Positions 1 through 10,867 of a DNA stretch of 53,710 bases are shown here, one piece after another. The translations under genes and the position numbers were made by a program. Within the stretch, counting starts at the first letter, position 1. The number at the start of each line of letters is the position of its first letter. This DNA is from Hydnum rufescens UP504 (taxonomy: Eukaryota; Basidiomycota; Agaricomycetes; Cantharellales; Hydnaceae): positions 1 to 53,710 of the forward strand of contig MU129203.1 of the NCBI GenBank assembly GCA_014904985.1. The letters are read 5' to 3'. The notes beneath the pieces are model-generated. The model did not search any database and had not been told where the DNA came from. It saw only the letters and a list, made by a program, of their open reading frames with translations.

Positions 1-315
1 ACTACTTATACATGATGACTATACTACGGGGGAGTGATCGCTAAACTGTGGGTGGTTACAAGGGGGATGGGAACAGGAACAGGAACAGGAACTCGGCCAG
101 GGGGTGAACCGGAAGCAATGGGAAATGAAAGGGAAATGAAAAGGAAATGAAACCAAGGATAGGGTTGGACCGGAGTCAAACCGGAATCAAAGCCGGAAGC
201 AAAGTGGACTTGGGCGAGGGAAATAAGTGGAGAACCGGACTGGAGGTGGGCGGAGGAGGACCGGAGTTGACCGGAGTAGACCGGAGTAGACTGGAGTTGG
301 GGGCGAACCCTGACA
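1..315 (-). mobile_element. Partial LTR of a Ty3/Gypsy chromovirus (same family as 4132-4802)
   Basis: The sequence matches the right half of the LTR at 4132-4802 in the same orientation. It contains the same tract with the reversed TATA-like box (ACTTATACATGATG), the repeated AACAGG run and the terminal CCCTGACA, which is the inverted form of the family terminus TGTCAGGG. The left half lies outside the window, so it cannot be decided whether this is a solo LTR or the 3' LTR of a minus-strand element. Confidence 0.85.
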
Positions 316-700
316 GGTCCTCCAGTCCCTTGGGGCTGTGGGACGCTGAGATGGGAAGCTCGATCGACGGGATTATTACGGAGTAAGGGTCCCCAGACGT
401 GAATAGACCTAGGTGGTGGGGGCCCTCCAATGTCCTCGGTAGGGGTTTGACTCCCAGGCAGATTTCAACCAGGACCTCGTGGTGATTGAATTTACATGCG
501 TAATTCCCCGTGAAGGGGTGGTGTGTGGTTTGCAAATCATGGCTTGTCCAGAGATGTCTTTTCATAGCACGTCCCAACCTAGATCGGTGGCTCTATGGCT
601 AATCTTATGGTGGGGCTGGCGGGGGGTCCATCCAAGCTTGGTGTAGTCACTTCAACAAATTGGGCATAGGAGGGAGCGATGATAGGGATCCCATGGGTGT
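316..700. other. Unassigned flank of the first LTR
   Basis: No recognisable gene. A minus-strand open frame runs from 577 into the LTR, but I see no domain. The minus-strand bases just before the LTR are purine-rich (AAGGGACTGGAGGACC), so this could be the polypurine tract and 3' end of an element whose LTR is the copy at 1-315. That is inference only. Confidence 0.3.
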
Positions 701-1173
701 TTACCCAATAGTTTGATGCTGTTGTGCAAAGCTTTCAACTTTACTAGGCGAGCTAGAGTAAGCTCCACTCACAGCTTCAAAAGTTTTGTCTGCGATCTTA
801 ATTTCTTCTATCGAGCCAGTGCTTCTCAGCTTAAGTTGGTACTGCGAATCCATGTCGACGACGAAACACTGTTTTTCTCCTCCCACTAAAGCAACAGCGT
901 CCTTAATGACCGACTCCCAAAGTGGATTACAGAAAGCTGTATATTATGCATTAGATCTTCTTGTAACGTCCAACTACTTGTATCTATGCTTTCTTCGAAG
1001 TAGTAGGTGTAATACTCAGGACAGGGAGAACTTTGTCCAGGCTGATAGGAACTGGTATACAGAGATGGGAGGGTGGTCTGTGGGTCCTGGTAGCCTTCTA
1101 GGGCTAAATCCAGGTGTGAGGTAATTTCCTGGAATCGGATTAGGTTTCGCTTTGGGGAGGCAGGTATAAACAT
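701..1173 (-). pseudogene. Decayed protein-coding fragment of unknown function
   Basis: Two minus-strand frames abut here. The upstream one (1173 to 886) carries a Tyr-rich stretch PEYYTYYFEESID. The downstream one (to 701) reads NPLWESVIKDAVALVGGEK and then a Ser-rich tail ending AQQHQTIG. They fit one protein if a single-base indel lies near 915-925. A 31-nt GT..AG interval exists there too, but removing it does not restore the frame. I recognise no family. The call as coding rests on uninterrupted, compositionally sensible frames. Confidence 0.4.
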
Positions 1174-2399
1174 TCTGCGGTAGCTGGATGAAACCTGGTG
1201 CCCACTTGCGCGAAAGGGGCCTGCATATGTGGCGGGACGTCTCTTGACAGCGGCGAGAGGATTTGCCGGCTCGACAATGCTGCTGGCTGGGTGAGCAAAT
1301 GCTCAGACAGCACTGGGGATGGCCTGGGGCAAGGGGCGATAAAGGAGTGCCAGAGGTTTAATTATAATAGGAGGGCGTCCTAGGTTGCTGCTGAGCGTCA
1401 AAGGGTCTGTAGGGAGGTCAGGGAGGCAGGGCATTGAGAAGAAATAGGTCACCTCGTCGGCTAGAGGGAACCAATGTAACGAGTGTGCCAAGTTAGGGCA
1501 CGTGGGTTGAGGTCGAGAGGTGTATGAGGTGAAACCTGATGGCAGCAGTCAACTCTATGCAATCGATGCTTGCCTACCACGTAGAGGGTAAGGGAAGAAG
1601 GGAGAGTAGCCTGGAGTATGAGAGTAAGCAGGTCCTACAGAAGTAAGAGCAAAAGCAGTACAATCAGCACTGGCCTCTCGTACTGTCCTCATATGCACGT
1701 TGGGTGCTAGCCTTCCCGTGTTTGGAGACAGAAAGGAAGGGGAAGGGAGGATGGTGGGGGAGGTGATGCTTAAGGGTTAGTAGTCGCGACAAGTTGCGTA
1801 ACAAGCTGACGAATAGACACTACTGTGTGGGCTTACCTCTTGGTCATCTATGGTATGGCCCAAGAGAGTTGGAAGATGAGAGTGAGAGTGCAAGACAATG
1901 CAGCTAGGTCATATCGTTTGTGCGAATGGCTACTAGGACGAAACAGTGATCTTAGCTAAGAGCAAGTAGAGCACGAAAGAGAAGATACATTCTCCGCGGC
2001 GAACGCCGCGGCTTATGAACATGAGAACTAATTACATAAGACTTAGCGCGCTGAGCCTAAGTGCTACAAACTATGTAGATGAATATATATATATGAGCAG
2101 TCCATTACAGCTTCCTGCCTTACTTGTCCACACTCCAAAGCTGGTCTGCTCAGTGGACCAAGTACATAGTTTGTTGGGGATGTCCACAAGGTATCAAGAG
2201 TTAACTCTTGCAAGAAGTAGCCTGTAAGGGAGATGTGAAGGGATTGGAGCAGATGAGAGGTTGATGATGAATCCGTTGACACAGGGGAAGGTTGTTGAGG
2301 TAGTCCATGTGTTGAGGGTGGCGCTGACCACAAGGATTGCAGGGGTGGCTGGGCGCAGCATTCCCATAACTCAATTCTGACCACTGCGAACATGCTCAT
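1174..2399. other. No gene recognised
   Basis: Only short, overlapping open frames on both strands; none shows a motif or a consistent splice structure. The 3' remnant of the mub1/samB-like relic may reach into 2064-2399 in a shifted frame. A perfect GC palindrome lies at 1994-2011. Confidence 0.4.
1994..2011. repeat. Perfect 8-bp inverted repeat with 2-nt spacer
   Basis: CCGCGGCG, AA, CGCCGCGG. It is an isolated CpG-rich patch in sequence that is otherwise poor in CG. No T-run follows it, so there is no case for a terminator. Confidence 0.7.
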
Positions 2400-3263
2400 C
2401 AACACCCATAGATTCAGCAGGTGTGGTAGGAGGACCAGATACTGGTGGGCAAGAGTTTGATGGTCCCACTGTAGACATGGTGGCAACATGTCCATATTGC
2501 ATAGAACATATGTGCATAACGAGGCTCTGGGTTAACTGGGCTGTTGGGCCTGGCAATGTTGTGCCAGTGTCGGTACTTCACTTTTCTGCATCTCCAGCAC
2601 TTGGCAAACTTGCAAGGAGTCTTCTCCCATTTTCCATAAGTCATATTTGTGCATTGCCTAATACCACCTTGGCCCTCATCCTTGCAACATGCATTGTGCA
2701 TAATGACGCCGCCCCAGTATTGGATCTCATTGGGAAGACAGGGTAATTGCAGCTCTGAGGGAGATGGTCTGAAGGTAAAGCGTTCGATGAGGGAGAATAT
2801 ATTCATTGAAGAACGCAAAGGGTCTGAAGGAGGATCAGATTGAGACAAAGTGGAAGATGAATGTGTCAGCGTGGGATTTGGCCGCAGCTTGTAAAATGCC
2901 TGATGTAGATATGGAGATTTCGAAAGATATCCCAGGAGTTGAAGGGATAGAAGAAGAACATCCTCATCTTTGTAAGGCCCTTGCTTTTGGGATGACGAGT
3001 TCACTGCAACTCCGCTCTGACTACCCACATGGGAGTCAGCAGCTCGGGCATGTGCCACTCAAGTGGTGGCTTCTATTCCCATAGTCAACCGCATCTAGCA
3101 AGTTTTCAGGCAAGGTGATGGGTCCATTAATGTCAATTGGACCAGTGAATGTTGCGTTTGGCCCTAATTGGGATGAGTGGTTGGCCAGTGTAGCGAGAGC
3201 AGCATGAGGAGTCACATCAACTGTCCCAGCCATTGTGGGATCGTGGCAATGACCTTGGAACAC
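2400..3263 (-). pseudogene. Relic of a Mub1/SamB-type MYND zinc-finger gene (C-terminal half)
   Basis: In the minus frame from 3058 the order is YKDEDVLLLSLQLLGYLSKS, a helical stretch, then NIFSLIERFTFRPSPSELQL, then IQYWGGVIMHNACCKDEGQG, GGIRQCTNM, GKWEKTPCKFAKCWRCRKVK. Basidiomycete Mub1/SamB proteins show this succession, ending in the MYND finger with its C..C..RCRKAKYC core. Mub1 is known as a partner of a ubiquitin ligase in yeast, and SamB as a morphogenesis factor in Aspergillus. Here the finger is destroyed: the expected KYC is KYR, and the last cysteines are lost or sit in another frame. An upstream piece (3263-3036; LGPNATFTGPIDINGPITLP) is in a different frame, so at least one indel separates them. 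The N-terminal half is absent. I call it a retained fragment, not a working gene. Confidence 0.75.
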
Positions 3264-3700
3264 AGCAAGAGGGTGCCCAACACAGGCAGGCCATGATCAG
3301 TGAGTTGGTTTGGAGTGAGAACACAGAACAAGATGAGTGCCCAATGCAGGCAGGCCATGATCAGCGAGTTGGTTTGGAGTAAGAACACAGAAAGAAGAGG
3401 GTGCCAACGCAGGCAGACTGCGATCAGCGAGTTGGTTTGGAGTAAGAACACAGAAAGAAGAGGGTGCCCAATGCAGGCAGACTGCAATCAGTGAGTTGGT
3501 TTGGAGTAAGAACACAGAAAGAAGAGGGTGCCCAATGCAGGCAGACTGCAATCAGCGAGTTGGTTTGGAGTAAGAACACAGAAAGAAGAGGGTGCCCAAT
3601 GCAGGCAGACTGCGATCAGCAAGTTGGTTTGGAGTAGGAATACAGAAAGAATGTGCCCAATGCAGGCAGGCTGTGATCAGCAAGTTAGGTTGGATACGAG
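3258..3700. repeat. Tandem array of about 7 units of 61-64 bp
   Basis: The anchor GAGTTGGTTTGGAGT (or AAGTTGGTTT) recurs at 3302, 3366, 3429, 3493, 3557 and 3621, with a diverged last copy near 3682 and a partial first copy from 3258. Each unit contains AACACAGAAAGAAGAGGGTGC and ATGCAGGCAG. It directly abuts the 5' end of the mub1/samB-like relic. Units are adjacent, without unique spacers, so this is a minisatellite and not a CRISPR array. Confidence 0.95.
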
Positions 3701-4131
3701 CTCCGCGAGATAATTTGGTTCTGTGATAGTCAGGTCTGAGACTGACTCAACTGAATTGAGCCAAGTCAACTACAATCAATACATTGGGGCTGTTTTTTGC
3801 CACAGGATGAAAGAGAATGGATTCAAATAGGGTCTTTCACAATAGCAAAAACAAATGTCAAAATGGTACCAAAGACTACTCAAAATAAATACAGTTGGTC
3901 TCCAAAATGGTGCTTTGAGGTTCGTTTTGGGCTCTATCGTGAAACACCCTAATGATAGAAGTCAATAAGTCTGAGGCAAGGAGTGGTGTGATGACAGCAC
4001 CATGAGGCTTTCTTTTTAAAAGTTCCAAAAAGGACTCGAGTCTTCAGAGGATCCCTGTGACTCAGGTTGATAGCCTACACACTCTCACTGGGAAACTTTT
4101 GAGATTTTTGAGACCCACCTTGCACGGTTTC
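3701..4131. other. Non-coding or decayed sequence left of the solo LTR
   Basis: No motif recognised. Read on the minus strand it continues the frame found at 4982-4803, to the right of the LTR, for only about 17 codons, so the LTR probably landed in an already decayed coding fragment. Confidence 0.3.
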
Positions 4132-4802
4132 TGTCAGGGCCACACTGCGACGAGGGCACCAAACAAATGTAAACACAAATAATTCTGGCTAAGTCCGGTG
4201 TAAGTCCGGCTAAGTCTGCAAGAATCCAGGCAAGAATGAGATAAGGAGGTTAGGGATGTCAGAGGAGCGGTCCAGCAGCCCGGAAGGGACTAGGCGGAAA
4301 TGAGCACAGCAGTCCTTAAGCTCGTGGAGTCGACTGGATAATACTCGGAGCTGTAGTCCAGAGTAACAGCGGAAATCCTGAGATTATGTAATATGAATAC
4401 GGAATACATGAAGGCTGACCTGTAGTCCGGAGTAACAGCAGAAATCCTGAGAGACCAAAGCTGGGGTCTCTGGACTTCACTCTCAGACTACTTATACATG
4501 ATGACTATACTACAGGGGAGTGATTGCTAAACTGTGGGTGGTTACAAGGGGGACAGGAACAGGAACAGGAACTCGGCCAGGGGACAAACCGGAAGCAATG
4601 GGAAATGAAAGGGAAATGAAACCAAGATAGGGTTCGATCGGAGTCAAACCGGAATCAAGCCGGAAGCAAAGTGGACTTGGGTGAAGGAACTAAGCGGAGA
4701 ACTGGACTGGAGGTGGGTGGACAAGGACTGGAGTGATCCGGAGTGGACCAGAGTGGACCAGAGTGGACTGGAGTGGACCGGAGTAAGGGACAAACCCTGA
4801 CA
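4132..4802 (-). mobile_element. Solo LTR, Ty3/Gypsy chromovirus family, with 5-bp target duplication
   Basis: Ends are TGTCAGGG and CCCTGACA. The 5-mer GTTTC flanks it on both sides (4127-4131 and 4803-4807), as expected for Ty3/Gypsy integration, and there is no internal region, so it arose by LTR-LTR recombination. It is the reverse complement of the family LTR at 40399-40993. It is longer (671 against 595 bp), partly because CTGTAGTCC(A/G)GAGTAACAGC is duplicated at 4351 and 4420. The minus strand has a TATA-like TGTATAAG at about 4491-4499. Confidence 0.92.
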
Positions 4803-6835
4803 GTTTCCCAGGAGTTTGGAGGCCAAAATCAGTGGCACAAAGAACAATTTCACTGGGAGGTGGCTGATGGGGCTAAAGTACATAGCATGCAGATGCTGGG
4901 TGTTTGGTGCATGTGGTGGTGTACTTGAGGACTCCCCTATGGGGTGAAGGTTCAAGTACACCTCTGTACCATTTTTACTCACAGGGACAGGGGTCGGTCA
5001 CAAGTCACTTACGATGTCACATTTTTAGCTGCATATTAATGGCGCATGTGGCCCACATCTTTACATTACTATGAAAAACTTGAATTAAATACCATCATCG
5101 GCACTGTCACTGTTGCTTTCATTTGTGTCATACTCTGACCCTCCATGTTCAGCGTTAGAATTTTGTGGGTCTTCAACCTCATCTTATAAGTGGAGACAGC
5201 TTTTTCAGGTTGGCCAGCCACAAGTCCAGAGCCTGAATGTTGACTGAATCCACAAACAGAAAATAGGGGTAGACATCAAGGAAGCCATTGCAGGACCAAG
5301 AATCCAGTCAGATCTATATGAAATCAATTGCCCCATGTGGGGTTGTTAACTTGATGTTTAATGAAGGCATGTATTACACAGGCTTGCATGATAATACAGA
5401 CCATGTCCATTTCTTCCACCACACAGACTGCGTCCGTTTCTTCTGCCACATGGATCATGTCCATTCTGTAGCCACCACATCTGGTGTGCAAGACACTCCA
5501 CGTGGATAGTCTCTCACATAAAGGCTGTCCACCTCCTGACTCAGTCATACTTGAGGTGGCAGAGTCTCTAGTATGAGGGACCATGGGCTAGGTTACCACA
5601 GGATGCGAAGGCCATGGGTATATAAGTACAGGATCTCCTTACTACTTTCTCCCTATTCTTTTTCCGCATCCTGCCCAATTTTTCTCTCGTGCACAGGGCG
5701 ATATTTGCTAGAGATACGTGTGCACCGCTGTCCAATCCTTCAAACACACAAGTAGCTAATGTAGGGCCACCCCCTATAGTGGGGGACCTCAGGAAGACTA
5801 CAATTATGTAACTCAGCAGTGAGCGCGACATCGTCGTTGGTGTTCTCTCAAGGTCTCAATTATGTAATTCAGCAATTGGTGCAGTTTGCCAACAGTTTGA
5901 GTGAGTCTCCATACAACTAGCTCCTGTGACATCAGTGGAGACACATAAGCAAGAATTCATTGTTTCACTGTATTATTAATGAGGCAGTGATGCCCGGATA
6001 AGGGAGAAGACTGTATTAGGGTACCTAATGAGGTGATTATACATAATGAAGGATGGCTAGGGTATGTAGTGAGTGGTCCTGGAATTTACCTCAGTGTATG
6101 CCAGTAAAGGGAGGTCTGGTGGCAAGTAGTCATTCAGCAAGTGGCATGCCCGCACCAGGAGCTCAGACCTTGTGGCACATAGAAGCTCTATCAGACATGG
6201 CAGTGTCATTTGAGATGCTCCACCGCCACATGAATGTGGGTCCCCATCCCAGCCGATGGAAGATGTTATCATGGGGTGACTGTATTCTCCAGTGTCACGT
6301 CCATGTCCGATCATCTATCTCTCTGCTGCCCTACGATTCTTACCATTATCATTGCGCTGATGGGATGAGCATCATCAATTTTTTGGGTTAATGAAGCCAT
6401 GTTATTGCATCCATTTTGCATTGAATTCGCATTCAGCTGCTGCTTCATTTGAATACATTCATACCTAGACATTGACTTGTCCCATTGAAATTTTCCAAGT
6501 ACTCTGGGGCCTTGGAATGTTAATTGAGTGTGTTTAATCCTGTCTTGCGTAGTATGAGTGTATATCCCATCATACTCGCAACGCCCAGTCTCAGTCCACA
6601 TTCCGCAACACACTGAAGGCTGAGATTCCAGGTGTTGCTGGATGTGCTGGCATTGAGTCACTACTACTACAACCCCAACCCCAACAGGTGTGCATGTTTC
6701 ATAGCCGAGAGACTGCATGTCCGAGTACCCCTCAGAGTGTGTGGTCTCCGGGTGAACCATGATTGATACCCTCTTTTCCCTAGTGTTGTCTCCATTGCAA
6801 GGAGACATAGTGCCTTGGTAGATCCCAAGGTGATT
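4803..6835. other. No gene recognised; decayed fragments
   Basis: A minus-strand frame from 4982 to the LTR edge (beginning MSKNGTEVYLNLHPIGESS) looks coding but is unidentified. The frames at 5288-5831, 6053-6391 and 6311-6808 overlap each other on both strands and carry no motif. A plus-strand TATATAAG at 5619-5626 is a possible core promoter with no gene clearly attached. Confidence 0.35.
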
Positions 6836-7719
6836 ATGGCCCCCAATGCCAACAAGAAAAAGGCTGGAACCAAGGCAAAGGTGTCAACCTCAAAGGTCCA
6901 AGCGAGTCTGATGAGCATGGGCAAGACATTCTTTATTCTCAATACAATTCCCATGGTGCATATGGCTTTTTCGCCCCGTGTGCAGGTCAACCTCCCATTA
7001 TACACTTGGGAGATTGGAATGTGATATCTGGCTGTTTTTTGCCATCGTATCGGAGTGCCCCTGACCACAATTTGGTGGCATGATAAAGTAAGTCTTTACA
7101 ACTGAGAGAATTTATTGACCCCACTAATATCATTGACATCAGCACTCAGGCTACGTGCTGGAGACTGAGTGCAATGATGCAATGTCAAAGATCGGGTTCT
7201 ACTCAGTCAAGGACATGACCAGAGATGGTCTCGATGTGTTGACTTCCTTTGCCTCAGTCCACATCCTACTGAGCACGTTCACATCTGAGGCTGATGCCAT
7301 ATCAGCTGGTAAGACCATTTCATAATCTAATTGTCCATTGCTAACTCATCATATCCATAGGTTTCGACAAAGCTCCTGCCATGTTCTGTAATGGCTTGTC
7401 CCCCACAAAAGATGTCATGTTGTCTCAAACAGTTTCGTATGCTGACACCCTCTGCGATTTCCCTGAGGGCATGTATGTCCCTTCTCCACTTCCTCCGTAT
7501 TTTGACCATCTGTTCCTTCTGCATAAATGGTATGCGATGCCTTCCTCATTGTTTATTGCCCCCCCTGTCTCCTCAACCGTTGGCTCCTCTGCTGCCGGTT
7601 CCTCTGCTGCTGGTTCCTCTGCCACCAGTTCCTCTGCCACTGGTTCCTCTGCTGCTGGTTCTTCTGCTGCCGGTTCCTCTGCCATCAGTGTAAAGCACAC
7701 CCTTCCTCCGCTTCTGTGA
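6836..7719 (+). pseudogene. Gene A1: three-exon gene of unknown function, one in-frame stop
   Basis: The exons I propose are 6836-7087, 7143-7308 and 7361-7719. Both introns (55 and 52 nt) have GTAAG donors and AG acceptors, and the joined length is 777 nt, a multiple of three, which supports strand and frame. The start is the ATG opening MAPNANKKKAGTKAK. Exon 2 encodes a motif-free but coherent stretch (DMTRDGLDVLTSFASVHIL) and exon 3 continues FDKAPAMFCNGLSPTKDVM. The end is a Gly-Ser-Ser-Ala-Ala repeat made by a 15-bp minisatellite, then HTLPPLL. A TGA at 7021-7023 interrupts exon 1. I do not recognise the family. The next plus-strand gene starts 570 bp downstream. Confidence 0.6.
7585..7690 (+). 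repeat. 15-bp minisatellite encoding Gly-Ser-Ser-Ala-Ala
   Basis: About seven copies of GGTTCCTCTGCTGCT with small changes, in frame within exon 3 of gene A1. On the opposite strand the same array reads as a Glu-Glu-Pro-Ala-Ala repeat, which explains the long antisense frame there. Confidence 0.9.
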
Positions 7720-8288
7720 TTCACAAAAAGGCAGAGAACAGAAGGGATTGTTGCTGAGGGTGGGGATGTTGTGATGGAGGATGGAGGCGATGTTTCCGCT
7801 CCCGCTGTTGATGGGGATCGTGATGTCGTGATGCAGGATGGGGCTAGTGTAGCAGCCACCACTCCGAGCAGTGGGGCTGCCATGCATAGCTCGCATGTAT
7901 GCTTCCTCCTGGGTCACCCAATTCTCGGCACCCATCAGATGTGGATAGGATCGTCGAAGAAATGTCTTCCTTGAGTGCAGCATTTTGCCTTGTCGAATCT
8001 CCTTTCTCTGTCATCGCTGTTCATTGTTCTCTGTCATTGCTGTGCATTGTTCTCCTTTGTCATTTCTCATCGCTCTCCATCACTTTCCATCGCTCTTCAT
8101 CAGCCCCCATCCTCTGTTGTTATTCAACCTGTCTTTTTTTTTTTTTTGCTGTCCTATAATTTTTGTAACCCTCTTTAATGTGCATATTATCGACACATGT
8201 GCCATTCGGCCTAAGCTGAGAACCCCCAGTGGTGAGTGCCGCAGATTCAGAGGTCTATATGAGGTCCTAGAAGCCCACCACCTATGAC
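7720..8288. other. Spacer between A1 and A2
   Basis: It contains a plus frame at 7771-7974 (MMEDGGDVSAPAVDGDRD) that may be an alternative or frameshifted C-terminus of A1, then a CTCATCGCT-rich stretch and a run of 14 T at 8134-8147. No separate gene is evident. Confidence 0.4.
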
Positions 8289-9466
8289 ATGCATATCATT
8301 GCTACTAGCACAATGAGGGGCTACACTCAGAATCAACTGCACCTGAGGGACTTTGGGTCTCAAGAAGAGTTCTCACCCACCAGTGCCAATGTGGTGGTGG
8401 GTGAAAACCCCAAGACCTTGCATCAACCTCTGACATGGGCCGACCGGAAAGGGAATACTGAGCCTGCACCACCCACTCCTCTGGAAAATCCATATATGGG
8501 TGTCAAAGATTATGATATGTGGTCCAATCAGTGCGAGAATGGTAAGCTGACATCATGGACCTTGCCTAGGTAATCAGGCGAATTTTCTCATATCTCAATG
8601 TAGAGTTCCTTAAAGACATGGATGAATACAAAGTAGACCCTACAACAAAGCCATTCCCAGTTGTGAAACGAGTGGAATGGGCAACATTATTCACAAACAG
8701 TTGCCAGCCATTCCAATACACTGAGCAGTGTCCTCCTGAATGCAAGCCTGATATCTATACCCAGGATCATGCATCTATCGCTTGCCACTGGGATAAATAC
8801 AGCACCCCTCATTTCTATTTGACCAATTATACGAGACTCCCCACAATGTATTTGATGCAGATCCCCTACATTGGTTACATCTCATGTCATATCAATGATC
8901 CCCCTCTCCCAGCTTCACTCAATATGATCTCGTCCTCTGATGGTGTCAAACTCACTGATGTGTACCATAAACAACTGGAGGAACTGTGAACAGTACAGGC
9001 AATGGTGTCTCACAGCCTTGAACTTGGGAATCCAGGTTTCTCTTGCCACTCTCGTCATGCCAGTGAAACCCAAGTCACTTGGTGAGTCCCCATTTTCAGT
9101 CCATCTCTTGTCACAGTCGATGCCGGATGAGCTTGCAATGACTCAACTGGCGAGTGATTATCTGCACTGTGCATACGAATACAGTGCTTTTGCCCAGATG
9201 ACCATGCACTGGTGTATTGACCACATTTCCACAGTTGGTAAAACAGACTGTCCTCATTTCGGTGTCAATGATAATCTAATCGGGGCATTGTATCTCCATT
9301 TGAACCTGGGAGCCTGGCTTGATGATCTCCAAGTGCATGGGGTGCCATTGTGGGGCCTTTGGTTTGATGATGCAGGGATCGATATCAAGAGTATGCAGCA
9401 TTTGACTGGGAAGGAAATTTCCCAAGAAGAGCTCGATCCGATTCTGAAGGAGAAAGGCAATGACAT
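8289..9466 (+). pseudogene. Gene A2, 5' part, cut by element A
   Basis: Exon 1 runs from about 8289 to 8541. A 62-nt intron (8542-8603; GTAAGC..TAG) joins GAGAATG to AGTTCCTT in frame, giving ENEFLKDMDEYKVDP. The second exon continues to a TGA at 8987-8989, but the coding sense carries on one frame away (EQYRQWCLTALNLG), so a one-base indel lies near 8985. After that the frame is open to the LTR, with DELAMTQLASDYLHCAYEY, LGAWLDDLQVHGVPLWGLWF and EELDPILKEKGND. The last bases are GAC AT, and the next codon is completed by the T at 23647, so the other half lies beyond element A. No known domain was recognised. Confidence 0.6.
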
Positions 9467-10766
9467 TGTGGAAGATAAAAACATCCAATATCAGAAAACG
9501 GGAAATCACACCACTCCCAGCCTTTGGATGATCACATGACCAATTACGAAATTAATTACAGCTACATGCAGAAATCGAATTCGTTCTATAACTCTGTCAG
9601 TTTTGATCAGAGAGGTACGCCCAAATAACGCTTAGAAAGCTACAATTCACACCTTTCGAACGGTACCAAACACAAGTTGAACGGACCAAAACTGCACTCT
9701 CCAGGCCAATTTTACTACCAAAATCTGGGATTTCCAGTAAAGAGCAAATTTCTCCATCAGTTAGCATTCAATCCTCTCGAAACAACCACTCCTAGAAAGA
9801 CATGAAACATCCGCATCCAACGGTACCAAGCACACAAAGAACAGATCAAAACTGAACTCTACAGAATGATATTACTATCAGAATCAACACCCATCAGTAA
9901 AAAATGAATTTCTCTGTCAGTTTACACTGGATCTGCTCGGAACCACTGCGCCCAGAAAGCTGTTAAAAATCCGCATCTAATGATACCAAGAACGTCTATC
10001 ATGGATGCAAACTGCTGTTTCTGCATTGAATCCCATCCCATGCACTTGTTCCCATTATCAACCAACAACAAAACACCTTAACCACTGGACTATGCTCAAA
10101 TTAATCTCCAAAACCCAGAGATATCCTTTCATTTCGCCTCCAGAATGCTCCACATGGTCAGTGACCTCATGCTCCAAGCATTCCACATGCTCAGCAAATT
10201 GGTGACATCACCCCCCTCATGATTCCTTTTGTTCTCTTTATGAATGACATCACTATGACATCATTCCTCATGATTCCTTTTGTTCTTCTTATGCATGACT
10301 CAGCTATGACTGCATTATTACATCATCCAAGGAAAAGTAAGCATAACAAAATATGTATCAGGTTCTGAAGAAAGAAGAAAGAAACATACTGACAAGACTA
10401 ACCAAGCACTGACCAGTCTATAACCCACAGATATCTGAATTTTGACCAGGAGAACGTAAACAAGAATACACAAATATCAGTAAACAGACCAACACAACAC
10501 GAACAATGTATAAGCCTTTCCATAAGCATCCTACACAACGTATAAGCCTTTCTACAAGCATCCCAAAACGATATATCATTGACTACAGCTAGTCCATATC
10601 CCTTCCTATTCTCCACTGAACACCATACACATCTTGCAGAGTGTGATCAACCATTGAAGCGAACCAACCCAATGAATAACAACAGAAATACAGTCTCCCA
10701 TCCACACACTGGCTGAACCAGATTTTGATTTGACAGTCATCGGAGCTCCCAACCCTTCTTCTATAA
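9467..10766 (+). mobile_element. 5' LTR of element A (promoter region deleted)
   Basis: It aligns along its whole length with 21999-23646 but lacks the bases equivalent to 22861-23178. The junction is the 4-bp CATC at 10324-10327, present at both ends of the missing segment in the 3' LTR. The missing part holds the TATA box. Inside, a module with CTTAGAAAGC/CCTAGAAAGA/CCCAGAAAGC and CGGTACCAA recurs with its AGAAAG core at 9634, 9794 and 9954, an exact 160-bp period. Near 10500-10570 a TATAAGCCTTTC unit occurs twice (three times in the 3' LTR). Confidence 0.88.
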
Positions 10767-10790
10767 CTGGTGGTCCTTACAGGGATAACT
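10767..10790 (+). promoter_or_regulatory. Putative primer-binding site of element A
   Basis: Right after the 5' LTR comes CTGGTGGTCCTTACAGGGA. The 14-mer TGGTCCTTACAGGG is found again, on the minus strand, at 36387-36400 just downstream of element D's LTR region. TGG at its start is what pairing with a tRNA 3' CCA requires. I have not matched it to a tRNA. Confidence 0.5.
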
Positions 10791-10867
10791 CTCACTTCAA
10801 TAAACTTTTCACCTCTCCAAAGACATTCCACACCAACAACATGACAACATCCACAGACTCAGAAACA

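Noticed and set aside
3258..3700. Possible CRISPR array
   Set aside because: Units are contiguous with no unique spacers, and the context is eukaryotic.
6311..6808. 165-residue minus-strand frame
   Set aside because: No motif, biased composition and overlap with other open frames; nothing supports coding.
7425..7983. Long minus-strand frames with Glu-Glu-Pro-Ala-Ala or Gly-Arg-Gly repeats
   Set aside because: They are antisense readings of the 15-bp minisatellite; the plus strand has two well-spliced introns and a joined length divisible by three.
8134..8147. Poly-T run as a terminator
   Set aside because: No hairpin precedes it and the organism is eukaryotic; a simple homopolymer is enough to explain it.
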